From contig NZ_SMTE01000008.1 of assembly GCF_004357765.1 (NCBI RefSeq), positions 186,001 to 250,000 on the forward strand: 64,000 nt of DNA. The letters run 5' to 3'. The notes beneath the pieces are model-generated. The model was not told the origin of the DNA. It made no database searches and saw nothing but the letters and a program-made list of their open reading frames with translations. Below are positions 1-8,356 of this stretch, one piece after another. Each line of letters opens with the position of its first letter. The first letter of the stretch is position 1. The translations under genes and the position numbers were made by a program. The stretch is from Pseudomonas putida. Lineage in GTDB: Bacteria; Pseudomonadota; Gammaproteobacteria; Pseudomonadales; Pseudomonadaceae.

Positions 1-2
1 TC

Positions 3-695
3 GCTAACAACGCAGGACTTCTGACCCGGCTCATTGCTGAGTTTAGTCCATACTGGAACCAATCAGAAAATGAACTGGTGGTTTTTCTAAAGAAAGTCAA
101 GCTGACAAATGTGCGCGCCTCGAAGGCGGTTGAAGTATTTATTGAAACAAAAAGCACTCAAGCCATGTCAAAGACTTTGGGCCATGAACATTACTACGCT
201 GACTTACTGAGCCATTACCTGCCAGAGGCATTGCTTGATTTCATAAAATCAAGATGGATTCGGATTTTTCAGAAATCACTAGTTTGCTTGGCGATGGAGA
301 ACAGCCCCCACTTGTTACGCGCAACAAAGTTTCATGACATTGATGAACTACATATATTCCTGGAAAAGCACCGCATCCATGAGCCCCCACCTGAAGCTGC
401 TGACCCAGAGCGGAAAGCCGATCAGCCCAAAGAAGAGACAAAAGAGGCTGCACTGTCAATCAGCACGGGATTCCTCGCGGCTATATTATCGCTTGAAGCA
501 GCTGTAAAAGGGGCAACGCATCGTCACCATGTGTGCGGAAGAGCGGAATATTGGTCATCCGTAGGGAAAAAAATAAAAGTAGAAATCCAGAAAGGCCGAA
601 ACAAGAAGCTGAAAAAGTATTTAGAGAGCGCTTTAAAACTAGTTGACGCGACTCGAATGGAGAAGTTGATTTATGTCCCTTCTCACTGGGTTTGA
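3..695 (+). CDS. Tyrosine recombinase, 3' part only (possible GmtY-like)
   Basis: The reading frame is open to the left edge, so only the C-terminal part of a larger protein is present; the internal GTG at 78 is not taken as the start. The visible part holds the end of a tyrosine recombinase catalytic domain: a Leu-Gly-His box followed about ten residues later by Tyr in LLSHYLP, the expected nucleophile, then a tail of about 110 residues of unknown role. The Arg and His-x-x-Arg boxes must lie outside the window. Its last 23 bases overlap the next recombinase gene, so the two are probably translated together. It is the first of a set of overlapping recombinase-type genes and is more A+T-rich than the core genes. 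The GmtY name is an inference from gene order. Confidence 0.8.
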   Translation, partial: ANNAGLLTRLIAEFSPYWNQSENELVVFLKKVKLTNVRASKAVEVFIETKSTQAMSKTLGHEHYYADLLSHYLPEALLDFIKSRWIRIFQKSLVCLAMENSPHLLRATKFHDIDELHIFLEKHRIHEPPPEAADPERKADQPKEETKEAALSISTGFLAAILSLEAAVKGATHRHHVCGRAEYWSSVGKKIKVEIQKGRNKKLKKYLESALKLVDATRMEKLIYVPSHWV

Positions 696-2760
696 ATTCT
701 TGGACAATCCGGAGGCGCACACTCCGGATTCCTTCCATAGTGCCTCATGGCTTAAGTGTGAATTTCATGAAGAAGTCTGGCGGATCCAGACTACTCAAAA
801 AAATCCGATCACCATCGATTGGAGAGTGGGCCTATGGAATGGCACTGTATTAACCGCACCAATCAACGAAGTCCTCCACAGGTCGCTAAAGCACTTGCTA
901 ATCATGTCAGTTGAAGGACTGACAGGGGAATTTTCCTCCCTTGCTCCTGAATCTAAAAACCACCGCCTGAAATGCTCAATGCGCGCCATAGACTATCTGC
1001 TTATCCATGCTAAAGATTTGCAGTTGCTTGAACTTGGCTTAGGCGCGCTAGACGGAGACGACATTAAAAACATACTTAACGTGCTCGCCTCGTCATCTAA
1101 CTCTGAAAATACCATATATAACTGGCGCGAGCGATGCCAATCGTTTTTCGAAGAGCAACTGAGTGCCATTACAAAAAATGAGGCATCGGATATTTTTGCA
1201 AAATACCCTGCTATGCTTCTCGTCGGCGAAGACCTCCTAGATGAAAAAGAACTAGACTTCAACGCCCACGAAATTCCGATGCTTCGTGCAGCGCTCATGA
1301 AGTCTGGCTTTTACTACAGAAACAATCAATATGCACTCGCAATAAATACAAAAAAATTGTCAACCGAACTTTACCCAGACACCTTAAGAGGTAAAGACAC
1401 GAAAAAAACAGCATTTGACATTCTCTGCTTTTTCCCAAATGATCCTCTTCATAAACGTGAATATCCGGCAGTGATTGTTACAACCGGAACCCTGGATCAA
1501 CTGCAAGACAGTTACTTCTTTTATTATCGCTATTTTTTCACCTGTACACCAGCGCTAATGCAGTTGTCACTACCGGCTCCTGCCGACGTAGAGATCTTGA
1601 AAAACTATAAGCCTGTACTAGCAGAAGCCGCTCGTTTCAGAAGTGTACCTTCCGAAACACTTTTGACACTATTCCGCAAGAGCATGGAGTTTCACATCAA
1701 TCATGGACGTATGATTCTGGATGGTTTCATTAGTATTGCCGAGTATTGCGTTAACAATTCCATGGCCATGCATAATCTCTCGGATGATCTGGTGTGCTCC
1801 ATTATCGGCAACGACCTTGTACAATTTGGGGTGAAAAAGCTTGGACTTTCTGCGTTAGACGCGACGAAGAATTTTAAGACTCGAAAGCCGAACTCAAAAA
1901 ATTACTGTAAAAAATTGCGAGAAAACAATGGTCTACTTGAGCTAGTACACATATATATAGGCTGCGTCCAGTTGATTGTTGGAATGATCATGGCACGTCG
2001 CGCTGATGAACTAGTCACACTTAAAACCGCTAGGTGCCTAGACAAATCCCTATCTTGGCTGATATTTGAAGTAGCAAAGTCAACGAAAGGTGCATTAGGT
2101 CTAAGGCAACGAGAGTCACGACCAATAGATGCAATTGCAGTAGAAATGATTGAAGAGGTTCGCCGCTTCCAATCGGAGTTAAAACGTGTGGGCGCCATAA
2201 ATGAGCTAGGCGACCTATTTTCGACGCCTTTTTTGATCGGCCATAATGGGCTGAATAACGCCTCACGGTATCAATATAATCGATGTTTAGACTTTGCCTG
2301 CGACTATTTCGAAACCACGGTAACCCTGGAAGGCAAGCGATACTACGTTCGCCAACATCAACTTCGTAGATTCTTCGCAATTATGTTTTTCTACTCAAAT
2401 ACCTTTGGCGACCTAGACACTCTTCGCTGGATGCTCGGTCATCGAGACATTGAACATGTTTGGCGTTATCTTCAAGAGTGTTTATCGCCGAGAGAAATTC
2501 GAGGAGCAGGCGCACGCTATTTTGCAGAAGCCGCCAAAAAAGAACGCCTGGAAAACTACGAAGACCTAAAAGAACTCCTAGCAGCACAATTCGGAACCAC
2601 CCGGTTTTCTCTCATAGATGAACAGGAAATCCAAGATTACTTAGATGGGGTACTTGAAGAGAAGAAAGCAAGTATTGATTATGAATTCTTCAAAGACGAG
2701 AATGGTGTCTCCATGCGAGTCCTATTTATTATCCACAAAGATCAGAGGCAGCAATCATGA
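673..2760 (+). CDS. Large tyrosine recombinase/integrase, 695 aa (possible GmtZ-like)
   Basis: The C-terminal third carries a full tyrosine-recombinase active site: Arg in MARRADELVTL, Lys in EVAKSTKG, the His-x-x-Arg box HQLRR, and a Leu-Gly-His box in WMLGHRDIEHVWRYL whose Tyr is the likely nucleophile. The first 430 residues show no domain I recognise and make the protein much longer than a phage integrase (about 400 aa). It overlaps the upstream recombinase by 23 bases and the downstream 204-aa gene by 4 bases (ATGA), so the set is one translationally coupled operon. The arrangement of two recombinases plus a small coiled-coil protein resembles the Gamma-Mobile-Trio; plain recombinase-trio (RIT) elements are less likely because the third gene is not a recombinase. 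Confidence 0.85.
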   Translation: MSLLTGFEFLDNPEAHTPDSFHSASWLKCEFHEEVWRIQTTQKNPITIDWRVGLWNGTVLTAPINEVLHRSLKHLLIMSVEGLTGEFSSLAPESKNHRLKCSMRAIDYLLIHAKDLQLLELGLGALDGDDIKNILNVLASSSNSENTIYNWRERCQSFFEEQLSAITKNEASDIFAKYPAMLLVGEDLLDEKELDFNAHEIPMLRAALMKSGFYYRNNQYALAINTKKLSTELYPDTLRGKDTKKTAFDILCFFPNDPLHKREYPAVIVTTGTLDQLQDSYFFYYRYFFTCTPALMQLSLPAPADVEILKNYKPVLAEAARFRSVPSETLLTLFRKSMEFHINHGRMILDGFISIAEYCVNNSMAMHNLSDDLVCSIIGNDLVQFGVKKLGLSALDATKNFKTRKPNSKNYCKKLRENNGLLELVHIYIGCVQLIVGMIMARRADELVTLKTARCLDKSLSWLIFEVAKSTKGALGLRQRESRPIDAIAVEMIEEVRRFQSELKRVGAINELGDLFSTPFLIGHNGLNNASRYQYNRCLDFACDYFETTVTLEGKRYYVRQHQLRRFFAIMFFYSNTFGDLDTLRWMLGHRDIEHVWRYLQECLSPREIRGAGARYFAEAAKKERLENYEDLKELLAAQFGTTRFSLIDEQEIQDYLDGVLEEKKASIDYEFFKDENGVSMRVLFIIHKDQRQQS

Positions 2761-3371
2761 AGCAGGATAAAATCAGAGATTCAATTGAAAATCGATTCTT
2801 ACTGCTCGCAGACATAATCAAGCACCCCAAAAAATACATCGACAACGAAGCACTCACAACCGCGCTTATCACCCAAGGTAATTACTGCAAACTAAAAGCC
2901 ACAATAACCACTGACACCCTAAATATTATTTTGCAACCCCTCAGCCTAAATACTCTGAAAAAATGGCTTTCTGACAAAGGGCCCGGGGAGGATTTCGAAC
3001 ATTTCAACAAACTTCGACTTCGAGCTCTTCAGTCAATTAACGCACAGCCCGATAACTCTATTGAAAATGCGCAAGCCCCAACCAATAGAAGCCGCGCTGC
3101 ACTTGAAGATAAAATCGAAAAACTCAAATCAACGATATCCGAACTCCATGCCGCCAATATGATTCTGATCCAGGCACTGGATGTTAATAGGAGAGATTTA
3201 ATTACAATTTCACGCACTAGCGGCAACGGTGATCGACAACAAAGAATCGAGAAATCGATTAATCGAATCATAAAAATCCTAAGCCTTAATCCTGCCCCCT
3301 ATGATGACGTATCTCTCCTAACAATCAAACCCACGCTCAAAGTTATAGAAAATGAAAAAAAGACTCGTTGA
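2757..3371 (+). CDS. Small coiled-coil protein of recombinase operon, 204 aa (possible GmtX-like)
   Basis: No enzymatic motif is visible. Residues about 114-145 (starting ALEDKIEKLKS) form a strongly heptad-like coiled coil, and an earlier segment, LNTLKKWLSDKGPGEDFEHF, looks like a helix-turn-helix-type element. It sits between two recombinase genes, overlapping both (4 bases upstream, 20 downstream), which points to an accessory role in the same recombination reaction, for example DNA binding or directionality control. Tn554-type TnpC proteins are a functional analogy only. The GmtX name is inferred from its size and position. Confidence 0.75.
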   Translation: MKQDKIRDSIENRFLLLADIIKHPKKYIDNEALTTALITQGNYCKLKATITTDTLNIILQPLSLNTLKKWLSDKGPGEDFEHFNKLRLRALQSINAQPDNSIENAQAPTNRSRAALEDKIEKLKSTISELHAANMILIQALDVNRRDLITISRTSGNGDRQQRIEKSINRIIKILSLNPAPYDDVSLLTIKPTLKVIENEKKTR

Positions 3372-4764
3372 TTACCCTGACAAACAACTATTCAAAGTAA
3401 TTCCAAAACTTAAACTTTATGACTTCGTATCAGGAGATAAGCTACAAACGCTTAATGGGAATGGGATGCCATTCATGACCTGGCCGGACGGAACTCCGTG
3501 CTTCCTAGCCAACGCATGGTTCATACGGATGCGCTCAGAGTCTGGCAGGAGTGGACAAGGGCCTTCGCGCGTGGGTAGCAAGGGTGGGAGTTTCGGGGAA
3601 TACGCAGGAAAAATATCCCATCTCATCAGGTTCTGCTACTACAACAACCTAAATTTTATATCTCTTTCTGATGACGACTTCTGCGAGTTTATCGATGGAT
3701 TGCGCGGTCATAAAAAAAAGAACTCCAAGGAGCCCAAAAGATCCGAAAAAACAATTACCAACATTGGGAGAAGATGTTTAAAGTTTCTTCACTTCATAGG
3801 AGAATTTAATCAAGTTCATAATTTTGTAGGCATTGGCGGTACTATCGACATCCAAATGGTCGAATCGACTGGGTATCGAAATGGAGTGCCATTCAAAAGG
3901 TCATCAGTACACCATCGATCGTTTAGAAAGGGCGGATCCTCTGCGAAGCCGCGCAAACCTATAGCCGAAGCCACAATAGAAGCGATGCGCGACGCCATCG
4001 ATGAAATGCCGACATCTGTTTTCTTATCATCCCGAAGACAATTAATGATAAATACTTTCGAAGAGCTTGGAGCACGGAGACGGGAGATAAAACGCCTAAC
4101 CATCCCTGTCATCATGGCAGCAGCAGCAATGGAAACACCGAAATTAGTCTTAACTACATTGAAGCGCGGAGGCAATATTACAAGAGCAATAACTGTAAGC
4201 CCACTCCTCATCGATGAGATGTTGACATTCATTCGAATTCATCGCCGGAAAGTCATCAAGAAGACTTCCCCCAGAGATGACCATGGTTATTTATTCATCA
4301 CTGAGCGCGGCGGTCGTCCGCTGAAGACTGACTCTTTCACTGCGGAGTTTTCGAAAATCAGATCAGCTGCCGGAATTGAAGTCCAAGCTTGCGCTCATCT
4401 TTTTCGCCATGCGTTCTGCACAAACGTAGTGGCATCACTTATTGCAGAAACCGAAGCCTTGAGCCCCGAGTCATTTCAGCAAACTTTAATGACTAATAAA
4501 ATGCTAGCCGAACGAGCAATGACGCTAACCGGACACTCAACCCTGGAAGGTCTCTTACACTACGTGGATGCTGCATATAGAAATAAATCTAAATTCAGCA
4601 AAATAATCAGGAATATCGAAACGGCGAACAAGTATCACAGTTACGAACGCCGTAGAAAAAGAATCTTTGAAGATTTCAAATCTGAAAAAATCTCCAGAAG
4701 CCAATATATCGAACTAGAAGAGGGCTTATCGAAAGCGATGGAATATGAACTTTTCACTGATTAA
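3352..4764 (+). CDS. Tyrosine recombinase/integrase, 470 aa
   Basis: This is a complete tyrosine recombinase. The catalytic residues are visible in order: Arg in LGARRREIKRL (about 241), Lys in TTLKRGG, His-Leu-Phe-Arg in ACAHLFRHAF (about 351), Gly-His in LTGHSTLEG and Tyr in LLHYVDAAY. The N-terminal half resembles a SAM-like core-binding domain, with a helical stretch around FCEFIDGLRG. Its start overlaps the 204-aa gene by 20 bases and it ends the operon. The region just downstream has a nested palindrome (4858-4889) that could be a site for these enzymes. It could act independently of the upstream pair as a separate integrase. Confidence 0.88.
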   Translation: MKKRLVDYPDKQLFKVIPKLKLYDFVSGDKLQTLNGNGMPFMTWPDGTPCFLANAWFIRMRSESGRSGQGPSRVGSKGGSFGEYAGKISHLIRFCYYNNLNFISLSDDDFCEFIDGLRGHKKKNSKEPKRSEKTITNIGRRCLKFLHFIGEFNQVHNFVGIGGTIDIQMVESTGYRNGVPFKRSSVHHRSFRKGGSSAKPRKPIAEATIEAMRDAIDEMPTSVFLSSRRQLMINTFEELGARRREIKRLTIPVIMAAAAMETPKLVLTTLKRGGNITRAITVSPLLIDEMLTFIRIHRRKVIKKTSPRDDHGYLFITERGGRPLKTDSFTAEFSKIRSAAGIEVQACAHLFRHAFCTNVVASLIAETEALSPESFQQTLMTNKMLAERAMTLTGHSTLEGLLHYVDAAYRNKSKFSKIIRNIETANKYHSYERRRKRIFEDFKSEKISRSQYIELEEGLSKAMEYELFTD

Positions 4765-4857
4765 TTTAATACTCCAGCCAGCCGACTCTCCCTAAATGAG
4801 CTTGCCGCGCATGTATCGACATGAAGCTAACACGGCATGCTCATGCCTCCGCATCTT

Positions 4858-4889
4858 AGACCATTATCGACTATCGATTTTGATGGTCT
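4858..4889. repeat. Nested palindrome downstream of recombinase operon
   Basis: Outer arms AGACCAT (4858-4864) and ATGGTCT (4883-4889) enclose inner arms ATCGA (4866-4870) and TCGAT (4874-4878) around CTA. No T tract follows on either strand, so it is not an ordinary intrinsic terminator. It lies 94 bases after the last recombinase stop codon. A recombination or regulatory site is possible. Confidence 0.5.
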
Positions 4890-4988
4890 GAATAGAGACA
4901 GGCTCGCTCTAATCGACTTCAGTCAGGTCGCTGGTAAAAGTCAAATTTTTACCCGGCTGAAAGCATCAAGACAGGCAACGGATCAGCT

Positions 4989-5171
4989 TTAGCTTCTGGC
5001 TCCCTGGCGCCTCGGCGTCTCAGGTTTGTAATGGCAGCGAGGAAAGCCCGAGCAGGATTTGAAATCACCGAACTTATCCGCACGCTGAAGCACGGCACCA
5101 TACTGACAAAAACGGCATCTCTCCTCTTGAATCGGCTGGCCCTTAAAGTCCGTAACATGACCGCATCTGCT
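4989..5171 (-). pseudogene. Topoisomerase-type zinc-ribbon fragment
   Basis: A minus-strand frame without a start codon reads ...CGHVTDF... then CRFCQYGAVLQRADKFGDF followed by KSCSGFPRCHYKP and a stop at 4989. The pattern Cys-x2-Cys, then Gly-x-Phe-x-x-Cys-x-x-Phe-Pro-x-Cys, is the signature of the small C4 zinc ribbon found at the C-terminus of type IA topoisomerases and some restriction-type nucleases. An in-frame stop lies just upstream (5172-5174). The neighbouring frame reads into it at about 5150, so a frameshift may separate it from the rest of a lost gene. Confidence 0.4.
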
Positions 5172-5269
5172 TCACCAACTCGGCCAATCTGAATCGGGAT
5201 TGAGCGACGGCCATTGTCAACCAGCAGGGATGATTGACCGCCCCCGATTGTCGTCGAGAGGGCCCCAAC

Positions 5270-5653
5270 TCAGCGGTGGCTAGAGCGCCATGCCAGGTCG
5301 CGGGCAAGGATGAAGTCGGCTTTGATTTGATTGAACATCGCGAATATCGACGGAGGCGTTGCTCCTGCGCCAGTCTCTCGCTCCAGAATGCCCGGCAATC
5401 GCAACCAATCAAGCTTGCCCATTTCGGGGTCTACAAGGTCGACGGTCGGGCCAAGAGTCAGCCGCTCTTTCTCAACCCAGGCAAAAAAGGGGTCACCATG
5501 CGGAGCCCTGGACGGCGGCTCCTGAAAGCGATTGAGGAAGCCAAGCATGCCATCCGCTGCCTGCAGTCCCGCGTACTCAATGATACGACCCCGGTTTGGG
5601 TGGATAGATAGCGCTGTACAAGCCCGGCGCATCCTGCACCGGGCATCAGCCAT
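5270..5653 (-). CDS. Hypothetical protein, 127 aa, uncertain
   Basis: The ATG overlaps the TAA stop of the DUF892 gene upstream (TAATG), an arrangement typical of translational coupling, and the residues from about 23 on look protein-like rather than random. I recognise no family. Several other long frames cross the same DNA on both strands, and a decayed zinc-ribbon fragment follows, so this may equally be a degenerate gene end. It carries no visible signal peptide, membrane segment or catalytic motif. Confidence 0.3.
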   Translation of the reverse strand: MADARCRMRRACTALSIHPNRGRIIEYAGLQAADGMLGFLNRFQEPPSRAPHGDPFFAWVEKERLTLGPTVDLVDPEMGKLDWLRLPGILERETGAGATPPSIFAMFNQIKADFILARDLAWRSSHR

Positions 5654-6153
5654 TATTTTTCGAGTGTTGCCGCCTGGTTGCCACCTTCTTCCGCAATGGC
5701 AGACAGCTTATCGTCCGCCGCTTTTTCCTCGGCCAAGGTATCACCCAGCAAAGACACTGCTTCCTCCATACCCAGGTGCTTGGCCATGGCGATCAGCGTT
5801 CCATAGCTGGCGATCTCGTAGTGTTCTACCTTCTGGCAAGCCCCGATCAACGCTGCATCGAGCACCGCGCCTTTTTCGATTTCATCGAGTAGCTCCTTGC
5901 TCTCCTCGACCAGTCCCTCCATCGCAACGCACTTCATCCGCTTGAGCTTTAAACCTGCCGATTCCACCAGTTGGTCGATGCGCTCGATCTGACCCTGGGT
6001 TTCGGCCAGGTGGGACGTGAAGGCGTCGGCCAATAGTGGATTGGTGGCGGCCCTAGCCAGCCGAGGCAGCGCCTTGGTGATCTGCTTCTCAGCGCTATAC
6101 ACGTCCGACAGTTCGTGGATAAACAGGTCTTCAACAGTCTTCCTTGCAGCCAT
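5653..6153 (-). CDS. yciF: Ferritin-like DUF892 stress protein (YciF type), 166 aa
   Basis: The start MAARKTVEDLFIHELSDVYSAEK and the repeated helical Glu/His motifs (HLAETQGQ, KVEHYEIASYG, LAEEKAADDKL) are those of the YciF/DUF892 ferritin-like family, four-helix proteins with a presumed di-metal site between Glu and His residues. The biochemical role is unproven; related genes are induced by osmotic and stationary-phase stress. A clear Shine-Dalgarno (AGGAGA) precedes the ATG. It is the last secure gene of a minus-strand operon with a 76-aa protein and manganese catalase, which supports a role in peroxide or metal handling. Confidence 0.88.
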   Translation of the reverse strand: MAARKTVEDLFIHELSDVYSAEKQITKALPRLARAATNPLLADAFTSHLAETQGQIERIDQLVESAGLKLKRMKCVAMEGLVEESKELLDEIEKGAVLDAALIGACQKVEHYEIASYGTLIAMAKHLGMEEAVSLLGDTLAEEKAADDKLSAIAEEGGNQAATLEK

Positions 6154-6176
6154 GAGTTATCTCCTAACGGTAGTGG

Positions 6177-6407
6177 TTAGTGCAGGGTGTGACTTAGAAC
6201 GGTTTCTGGGTGCCCGTCTTCCGGCACATTGCCGGGAAGGTCGTTGGGTAGAATCGAGCCGACTCCGAATGTCATAACGGCCATGCGGACACGCAGAGCA
6301 CGGCAGGCCATGCGTGATTCCGCTTCAAATCCGGCCAACGCCTGGCTCATAAAGTGCTCAACGCCAACCAGGCGATGTGGCGAGGCTTTCTTGCGCCGAG
6401 TGTTCAT
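6177..6407 (-). CDS. Small hypothetical protein between Mn catalase and YciF, 76 aa
   Basis: A strong Shine-Dalgarno (GGAGG) sits five bases before the ATG, which is only 14 bases after the catalase stop codon, and yciF follows 23 bases downstream with its own ribosome site. That placement makes it a real gene despite its size. The protein begins with a basic stretch (MNTRRKKASPHR) and contains Met-Ala-Cys-Arg and a hydrophobic patch (MAVMTFGVGSILP) too short for a confident membrane helix. I do not recognise a family. Operon context suggests a function linked to catalase or ferritin-like activity. Confidence 0.65.
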   Translation of the reverse strand: MNTRRKKASPHRLVGVEHFMSQALAGFEAESRMACRALRVRMAVMTFGVGSILPNDLPGNVPEDGHPETVLSHTLH

Positions 6408-6421
6408 GAAGCCTCCGGCAG

Positions 6422-7300
6422 CTAGTCTTTGCCATTGATCAACCCGGAGCCGAGATCTGCTCCGGTGACCGGGTTCGTGGTTGGGTCGGACATCGTCCGA
6501 AGCTTCATTGCCTCGGCTGTTTCAGCCTCGGCAGGAGTGAGCGTCACCCAAGCGGTGCCATCTCCCCCATCAACAGCGGCGGATGGATTTTCCACGTACT
6601 CCCACTCGCTCCCCTCGTTCCAAGGGCCCCGCACATTGGGTTCACCGGACATGTTGAAATACTTGTTGGTGAATTCCGGCATGCCTGGGAGCTTGCCTTG
6701 GGGGAAGTTCGGCTGAATGGCGTGAAGCGCCTTCTCAAAGGAAAGCTGATGGGCGATCTCCCGCGTCATGAGGAAGCCCAGGGCCTCCTTAACGCCCGGA
6801 TCATCAGTAACGTTCATCAGTCGCTCGTAGACGATCTTGGCCCGCGCTTCAGCAGCGATGTTCGAACGAAAATCTGCTGTTGGCTCGCCTATGGTATCGA
6901 CATAGGCCGCGCTCCAAGGGACGCCAGCAGAATTGGTGAGTGGAGCACCGGCACCGTACAGGATGCTAGTGATGTGTGAGTCGTTGCCCGCACCGTTGAT
7001 TGCTCGATACAGCTCGCCTTCTTCTTCAACCCCTTCGGCCAGACGGCCTTTCGCGCCCTTGTTGAGCATTACGATGATGGAACCGACGATCTCCAGGTGA
7101 CTCAGCTCCTCGGTCGCGATATCCATGAGCAGGTCTTTACGCCCAGGATCATCCTCTGCCAATGCCTGGGTGAAATAGCGACCAGCAGCCGCCAGCTCAC
7201 CTTGAGCACCACCGAATTGTTCGAGCAACAGATTGGCCAAACCGGGATTGGGCTGTGCGACCCGCACGGTATATTGCAAGCGCTTGTTATGGATAAACAT
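6422..7300 (-). CDS. katN: Manganese catalase, 292 aa
   Basis: A non-haem manganese catalase converting hydrogen peroxide to water and oxygen in the cytoplasm. Expected dimanganese ligands are visible: Glu35, Glu65-Ser-x-His68 in ATEELSHLE, Glu151 in AAEARAKIV and His184 in REIAHQLSF. The length matches the family (about 290 aa). I chose the second ATG (7300) because GAGGAG directly abuts the first ATG at 7306 but lies six bases before the second. It heads an operon with the 76-aa gene and yciF. A 262-base divergent intergenic region separates it from a second DUF892 gene, so both may share regulation. Confidence 0.93.
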   Translation of the reverse strand: MFIHNKRLQYTVRVAQPNPGLANLLLEQFGGAQGELAAAGRYFTQALAEDDPGRKDLLMDIATEELSHLEIVGSIIVMLNKGAKGRLAEGVEEEGELYRAINGAGNDSHITSILYGAGAPLTNSAGVPWSAAYVDTIGEPTADFRSNIAAEARAKIVYERLMNVTDDPGVKEALGFLMTREIAHQLSFEKALHAIQPNFPQGKLPGMPEFTNKYFNMSGEPNVRGPWNEGSEWEYVENPSAAVDGGDGTAWVTLTPAEAETAEAMKLRTMSDPTTNPVTGADLGSGLINGKD

Positions 7301-7562
7301 GGTCATCTCCTCGCGGCTAGTCGAACGCCCATAATTATTTGTGAACGTCGTCTATGACTGGGAGTGAACTCCGTCTTACATCGTGCTAAATAACGCGCAA
7401 CATTCAGGACGGGCGGCTACATAGCAATAGTTCAAAGTGATTTTCCATGTAAATAAAAATAAATAGACCCTAATGGTTAGTGCGCAACACCATTCGTCGT
7501 TTGAAACGAACAGTTCCTAAAGGACGGTTTCCCAATAATTCCCTCACAAAGGATATTTGACC

Positions 7563-8072
7563 ATGGCGACTCCAACCGAGAACTTACTGGATTGGCTGCG
7601 TGATGCTCACGCAATGGAACAGCAAGCTGAGACAATGCTTAAGGGGCAAGCAGAGCGACTTGAGCACTATCCCAAACTTCGCGAGCGGATCGTTCAGCAC
7701 ATTGCGGAAACCGAAGGACAGCAGCGTCTGCTAGTGGAATGCATCGAGCGCCTTGGCGGAAGCACATCGAAACTGAAAGACATGGCCGGCAAACTCATGG
7801 CGTTCGGCCAAGCTGTCGGGGGCATGGCTATGAGCGACGAAGTGGTCAAGGGCGCCATGGCTGGCTATGTGTTCGAGAACGTAGAGATCGCTTCCTACAC
7901 GGTGCTTGTTGAAGCGGCTACATTCGCGGGCGACGAGCTGACGGCAGATGCATGCCGTTCGATCCTGAAAGAAGAGATCGCCATGGCGAAATGGCTGGGT
8001 GAGCATTTGCCAGAAATCACACAAGCCTTCCTTTCTCGTTCTGCAACTCCGGATGTTGAAGCGAAACGCTGA
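7563..8072 (+). CDS. Ferritin-like DUF892 protein (YciE type), 169 aa
   Basis: A second DUF892 member, divergent from the catalase operon. It shows the same four-helix pattern with conserved metal-binding candidates: ETEGQQRLLVECIERLG, FENVEIASYTVLVEAA and LKEEIAMAKWLGEHLPE. The start at 7563 is supported by AAGGA about nine bases upstream; a TTG two codons earlier is less likely. The protein is more like E. coli YciE than the YciF-like gene at 5653-6153. Its function is unproven; the pairing with Mn catalase suggests oxidative or desiccation stress. Confidence 0.88.
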   Translation: MATPTENLLDWLRDAHAMEQQAETMLKGQAERLEHYPKLRERIVQHIAETEGQQRLLVECIERLGGSTSKLKDMAGKLMAFGQAVGGMAMSDEVVKGAMAGYVFENVEIASYTVLVEAATFAGDELTADACRSILKEEIAMAKWLGEHLPEITQAFLSRSATPDVEAKR

Positions 8073-8134
8073 TTTCGAAAGGGCCGTATCGCGTTGATAC
8101 GGCTCATTACTTTACCGTTGGGCCTCCAATCGAT

Positions 8135-8356
8135 ATGAAAGACTTTTCCGATATCAACTGCTGCCATTCCCGCCTTAAAGGGCCGCTATGGAAGACGTTG
8201 AGCTTTAGCGTCTTACACTTCTCGATAGCCTTTACCGTCGCCTACCTACTCACCGGCTCTGCATTGACGGGCGGAATGATTGCGATCATTGAGCCGGCTT
8301 GTAATACCGTTGCCTTTTATTTCCACGAAAAGGTGTGGCAACGTCTTCAGAGCTAA
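8135..8356 (+). CDS. DUF2061 small membrane protein, 73 aa
   Basis: A short inner-membrane protein with two hydrophobic helices (about residues 22-42 and 45-62) and the family-typical phrases LWKTLSFSVLHFSIAF and IEPACNTVAFYFHEKVW. DUF2061 proteins are uncharacterised. It follows the DUF892 gene at 62 bases and may be co-transcribed. Its stop overlaps the convergent 98-aa gene by four bases. Confidence 0.82.
   Translation: MKDFSDINCCHSRLKGPLWKTLSFSVLHFSIAFTVAYLLTGSALTGGMIAIIEPACNTVAFYFHEKVWQRLQS

Larger units (their letters stand above)
4765..5269. other. Intergenic stretch with gene remnants
   Basis: No intact gene is supported here. It holds the nested palindrome at 4858-4889 and, on the minus strand, a start-less zinc-ribbon remnant at 4989-5171. 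It separates the recombinase operon from the stress gene block and looks like decayed DNA. Confidence 0.6.
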
